54,553 nt of DNA from Sinorhizobium sp. A49 (lineage in GTDB: Bacteria; Pseudomonadota; Alphaproteobacteria; Rhizobiales; Rhizobiaceae): the NCBI RefSeq assembly GCF_002002725.1, contig NZ_MUNW01000092.1, positions 1 through 54,553 on the forward strand, written 5' to 3'. A program made the position numbers and the translations under genes. Position 1 is the stretch's first letter, and the number at the start of each line of letters is the position of its first letter. The notes under the pieces were generated by a model, which was given only the letters and a program-made list of their open reading frames with translations, searched no databases and had not been told where the DNA came from. Below are positions 52,950 to 54,553 of the stretch, one piece after another.

Positions 52950-53753
52950 TCACGCCACCACAATCGGGACTTTGTTCGGCGACGCCTTGACGCGGTTGTA
53001 GAGGTCGATGACGTCCTGGTTGATCATGCGCACGCAACCCGAAGACGCCTGAGTGCCGATCGTCCACCATTCGGGTGAGCCGTGCACGCGATAGCCGGTG
53101 TCGTGGCCGTCCTTGAAGATATAGTGCGCGCGGGCGCCGAGCGGGTTGTCGAGGCCACCCGGCTGACCGCCCGTCCATTTCGCCAGTTCCGGCTTGCGCG
53201 CGATCATCTCTTTGGGCGGCGTCCAGGTCGGCCATTGCTTGGTGTACTGGATCTCCGCGCGTCCGTTCCATTCAAAGCCGGCCTTGCCGATGCCGACGCC
53301 GTAACGGATCGCTTCGCTGCCTTCCTGCACCCAATAGAGATGTCTCTCTTTGAGCCGCACCACAATCGTTCCCGGCGCCTCTCCGGTCGGATCGACAACG
53401 ATCTGACGACGGAATTCCGGCCTGATCTTCTGGAATGGAATTGCCGGGATCACGAGGCCATTGTCGATCAGCGAGGCATACATCGTGCCGCTGTGGGTGA
53501 TGTTGCTGTCGACGCTGAGCGGTGGGATTGGGCGGATCGAACCGGTTGGCATGCGGTCAACGCCCCCAGGCGGCATGCCACCCGAGGGCTCGATTGCCCC
53601 CAGCTCCGAGAGTTCGAGCGTCTGCGAGCAGCCGGAGGCGCCAAGTAGTGTCAGGACACCGATGCCCGAAAGCACGGCGCGGCGGGAGACAACGTAGCCG
53701 GATTCCGGAATTTTCGCGCCGGAGGACAGCGTCTGATCTTGCGGCTTACGCAT
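52950..53753 (-). CDS. L,D-transpeptidase (YkuD family)
   Basis: A 267-residue cell-wall enzyme that forms 3-3 peptidoglycan crosslinks or attaches proteins. A signal peptide of Tat/lipoprotein type (SRRAVLSGIGVLTLLGASGC, lipid Cys42 possible) precedes a proline-rich linker. The YkuD catalytic domain spans about 130-265 with His224 and Cys240 in HGSPEWWTIGTQASSGCVRM. The start at 53753 was preferred to 53774, but neither has a strong ribosome-binding site. Confidence 0.93.
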   Translation of the reverse strand: MRKPQDQTLSSGAKIPESGYVVSRRAVLSGIGVLTLLGASGCSQTLELSELGAIEPSGGMPPGGVDRMPTGSIRPIPPLSVDSNITHSGTMYASLIDNGLVIPAIPFQKIRPEFRRQIVVDPTGEAPGTIVVRLKERHLYWVQEGSEAIRYGVGIGKAGFEWNGRAEIQYTKQWPTWTPPKEMIARKPELAKWTGGQPGGLDNPLGARAHYIFKDGHDTGYRVHGSPEWWTIGTQASSGCVRMINQDVIDLYNRVKASPNKVPIVVA

Positions 53754-54415
53754 GCGCTCTTTACCCCAAACCAACGGTCGGCATCATGCCCACCGGATGG
53801 GCCGCATTTTCACAAGTCATGGTTAAAAAGGCGTGAAACCATTACCGACCGTGCCCCACCCTTTGGTGAGTTCGACATGCCGCTTGTGCACTGATGGTGA
53901 TTTAGGGAAACTTAGCGGAATTAGGCCCCATGTGAGAGCGCTCAAAGGCAATTGCCGGTCGGCGGCTGCCATCCGAGCTTCTGAAGAGAACATCAGATTG
54001 CCGACCCGTCCGTGCGCATCCCTAAGAGCATCCCCCGCTAGCGGTCGTGCGGATAGGCGTAGCAAGTGTACCAAATGTTGGCTTTGCCGAGTGCAACAAG
54101 GATCCGTTGCAAAAGAGAAGTTTCATTCCGAGGTGTGCGTATGATCGTCGGCATTTTTCTGGCATCCTCCCAAATGCTGATTGGTATCCAATTGAGTTCT
54201 AAAGCGCTGCGTTGCGGCTCCCCTGATCTCCCCTTCGACACTATTCTCCTTCCGTACAGAAAACCACGCAAGCAATGCCGAACTTAGTTTTCGGAATTTT
54301 CGATGAAACAAGGCTGCCGAAATCTTGAATGCTGCTGTGGCACCTATCAGTTACTCCGCCGAGGCGGAGTTGGGTGAGGGTGAATTTCGGAAGCGCTTAA
54401 GCCATCGGAGGATGA
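53754..54415. other. Long intergenic region before gabD
   Basis: About 660 bases without a convincing gene. The palindrome at 54353-54370 is the only clear structure. Confidence 0.4.
54353..54370. promoter_or_regulatory. Perfect palindrome upstream of gabD
   Basis: ACTCCGCC and GGCGGAGT are separated by GA, about 45 bases upstream of the start codon. It could be a repressor site or a leader hairpin. Confidence 0.45.
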
Positions 54416-54553
54416 ATGCTTTCTCATTTTAAGGACCCGTCACTGTTTCGCCAGGCTGCCCTGATTGGTGGCGAATGGATCGAAGCGGATGCCGCCAATG
54501 CGATCGATGTAACCAACCCGGCGACGGGCGAACTCGTCGGACGCGTGCCGAAG
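54416..54553 (+). CDS. gabD: Succinate-semialdehyde dehydrogenase, N-terminal part
   Basis: The first 46 codons (MLSHFKDPSLFRQAALIGGE, then WIEADAANAIDVTNPATGEL) match the N-terminus of GabD-type NAD(P)-dependent aldehyde dehydrogenases, which convert succinate semialdehyde to succinate in 4-aminobutyrate breakdown. GGAGG lies a few bases before the ATG. The gene continues beyond the window, so the catalytic residues are not seen. Confidence 0.8.
   Translation, partial: MLSHFKDPSLFRQAALIGGEWIEADAANAIDVTNPATGELVGRVPK

Noticed and set aside
1-54553. CRISPR arrays, tRNA and rRNA genes
   Set aside because: No regularly spaced repeat-spacer pattern, cloverleaf or ribosomal RNA sequence was recognised on either strand.

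Overview
The window looks like accessory DNA of a Rhizobiaceae alphaproteobacterium (Rhizobium, Sinorhizobium or Neorhizobium type). Pointers are a 465-residue ExsH-type succinoglycan glycanase, two promoters matching the alphaproteobacterial general-stress sigma factor EcfG (GGAAC-N16-CGTT), BA14K-type and DUF1127 proteins, and a RepB-type plasmid partition fragment. Several genes are broken (IS21, IS66, nucleotidyltransferase, three LysR fragments, LacI, XRE, RepB, GlxA and an SDR), which fits a large plasmid or chromid arm, or a decaying island. No rRNA, tRNA or CRISPR array was seen.

Layout. 1-1.4 kb: IS21 transposase debris beside a two-gene module (winged-helix protein plus broken nucleotidyltransferase) with a 26-bp palindrome at its start. 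1.7-6.1 kb: methyltransferase, sulfite oxidase, cold-shock protein, exsH. 6.3-20.4 kb: three 5'-truncated copies of one LysR gene lie in the same orientation. They bracket a DUF1254/AraC pair and a stress region holding a NarL-type two-component system between two Gly-rich exported proteins, a YciF/DUF892 protein, small exported proteins and a four-gene operon of tiny proteins under an EcfG promoter. An orphan intrinsic terminator at 11.15 kb suggests a small RNA.

20.8-27.7 kb: LacI remnant, then a redox cluster with a CcdA-thioredoxin fusion (DipZ-like) divergent from a Tat-exported alpha/beta hydrolase, followed by an OmpR-type two-component system and ohr. 27.7-33.2 kb: a five-gene operon (aldehyde dehydrogenase, SDR, TetR, quinone oxidoreductase, SDR) divergent from a LysR gene. 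33.4-36.1 kb: a junction of fragments (truncated ribbon-helix-helix protein, AT-rich repeats, RepB C-terminus, IS66 transposase with a one-base insertion, SDR lacking its cofactor half).

36.2-43.7 kb: cupin plus Tat epoxide hydrolase, quinone oxidoreductase, CxxC carboxymuconolactone-decarboxylase-like protein, second cupin, MocR regulator, old yellow enzyme. 43.9-48 kb: a DUF417 (RclC-like) - DUF1127 - msrB - msrA - membrane ORF - GlxA pseudogene run, divergent from a TetR gene with well-formed operators between them. 48-52.1 kb: LysR, exported hydrolase, VOC protein and a close paralogue of the epoxide hydrolase. 52.4-54.5 kb: XRE protein, L,D-transpeptidase and the start of a succinate-semialdehyde dehydrogenase gene.

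The shared theme is defence against oxidants and reactive electrophiles: methionine sulfoxide and hydroperoxide reduction, thiol transfer, sulfite, aldehyde, quinone and epoxide handling. It is arranged as small modules, each with its own regulator. The most promising leads are the TetR/DUF417/msr operator set and its possible link to the DipZ promoter, the two-component system flanked by glycine-rich exported proteins, and the EcfG-driven operon of tiny proteins.
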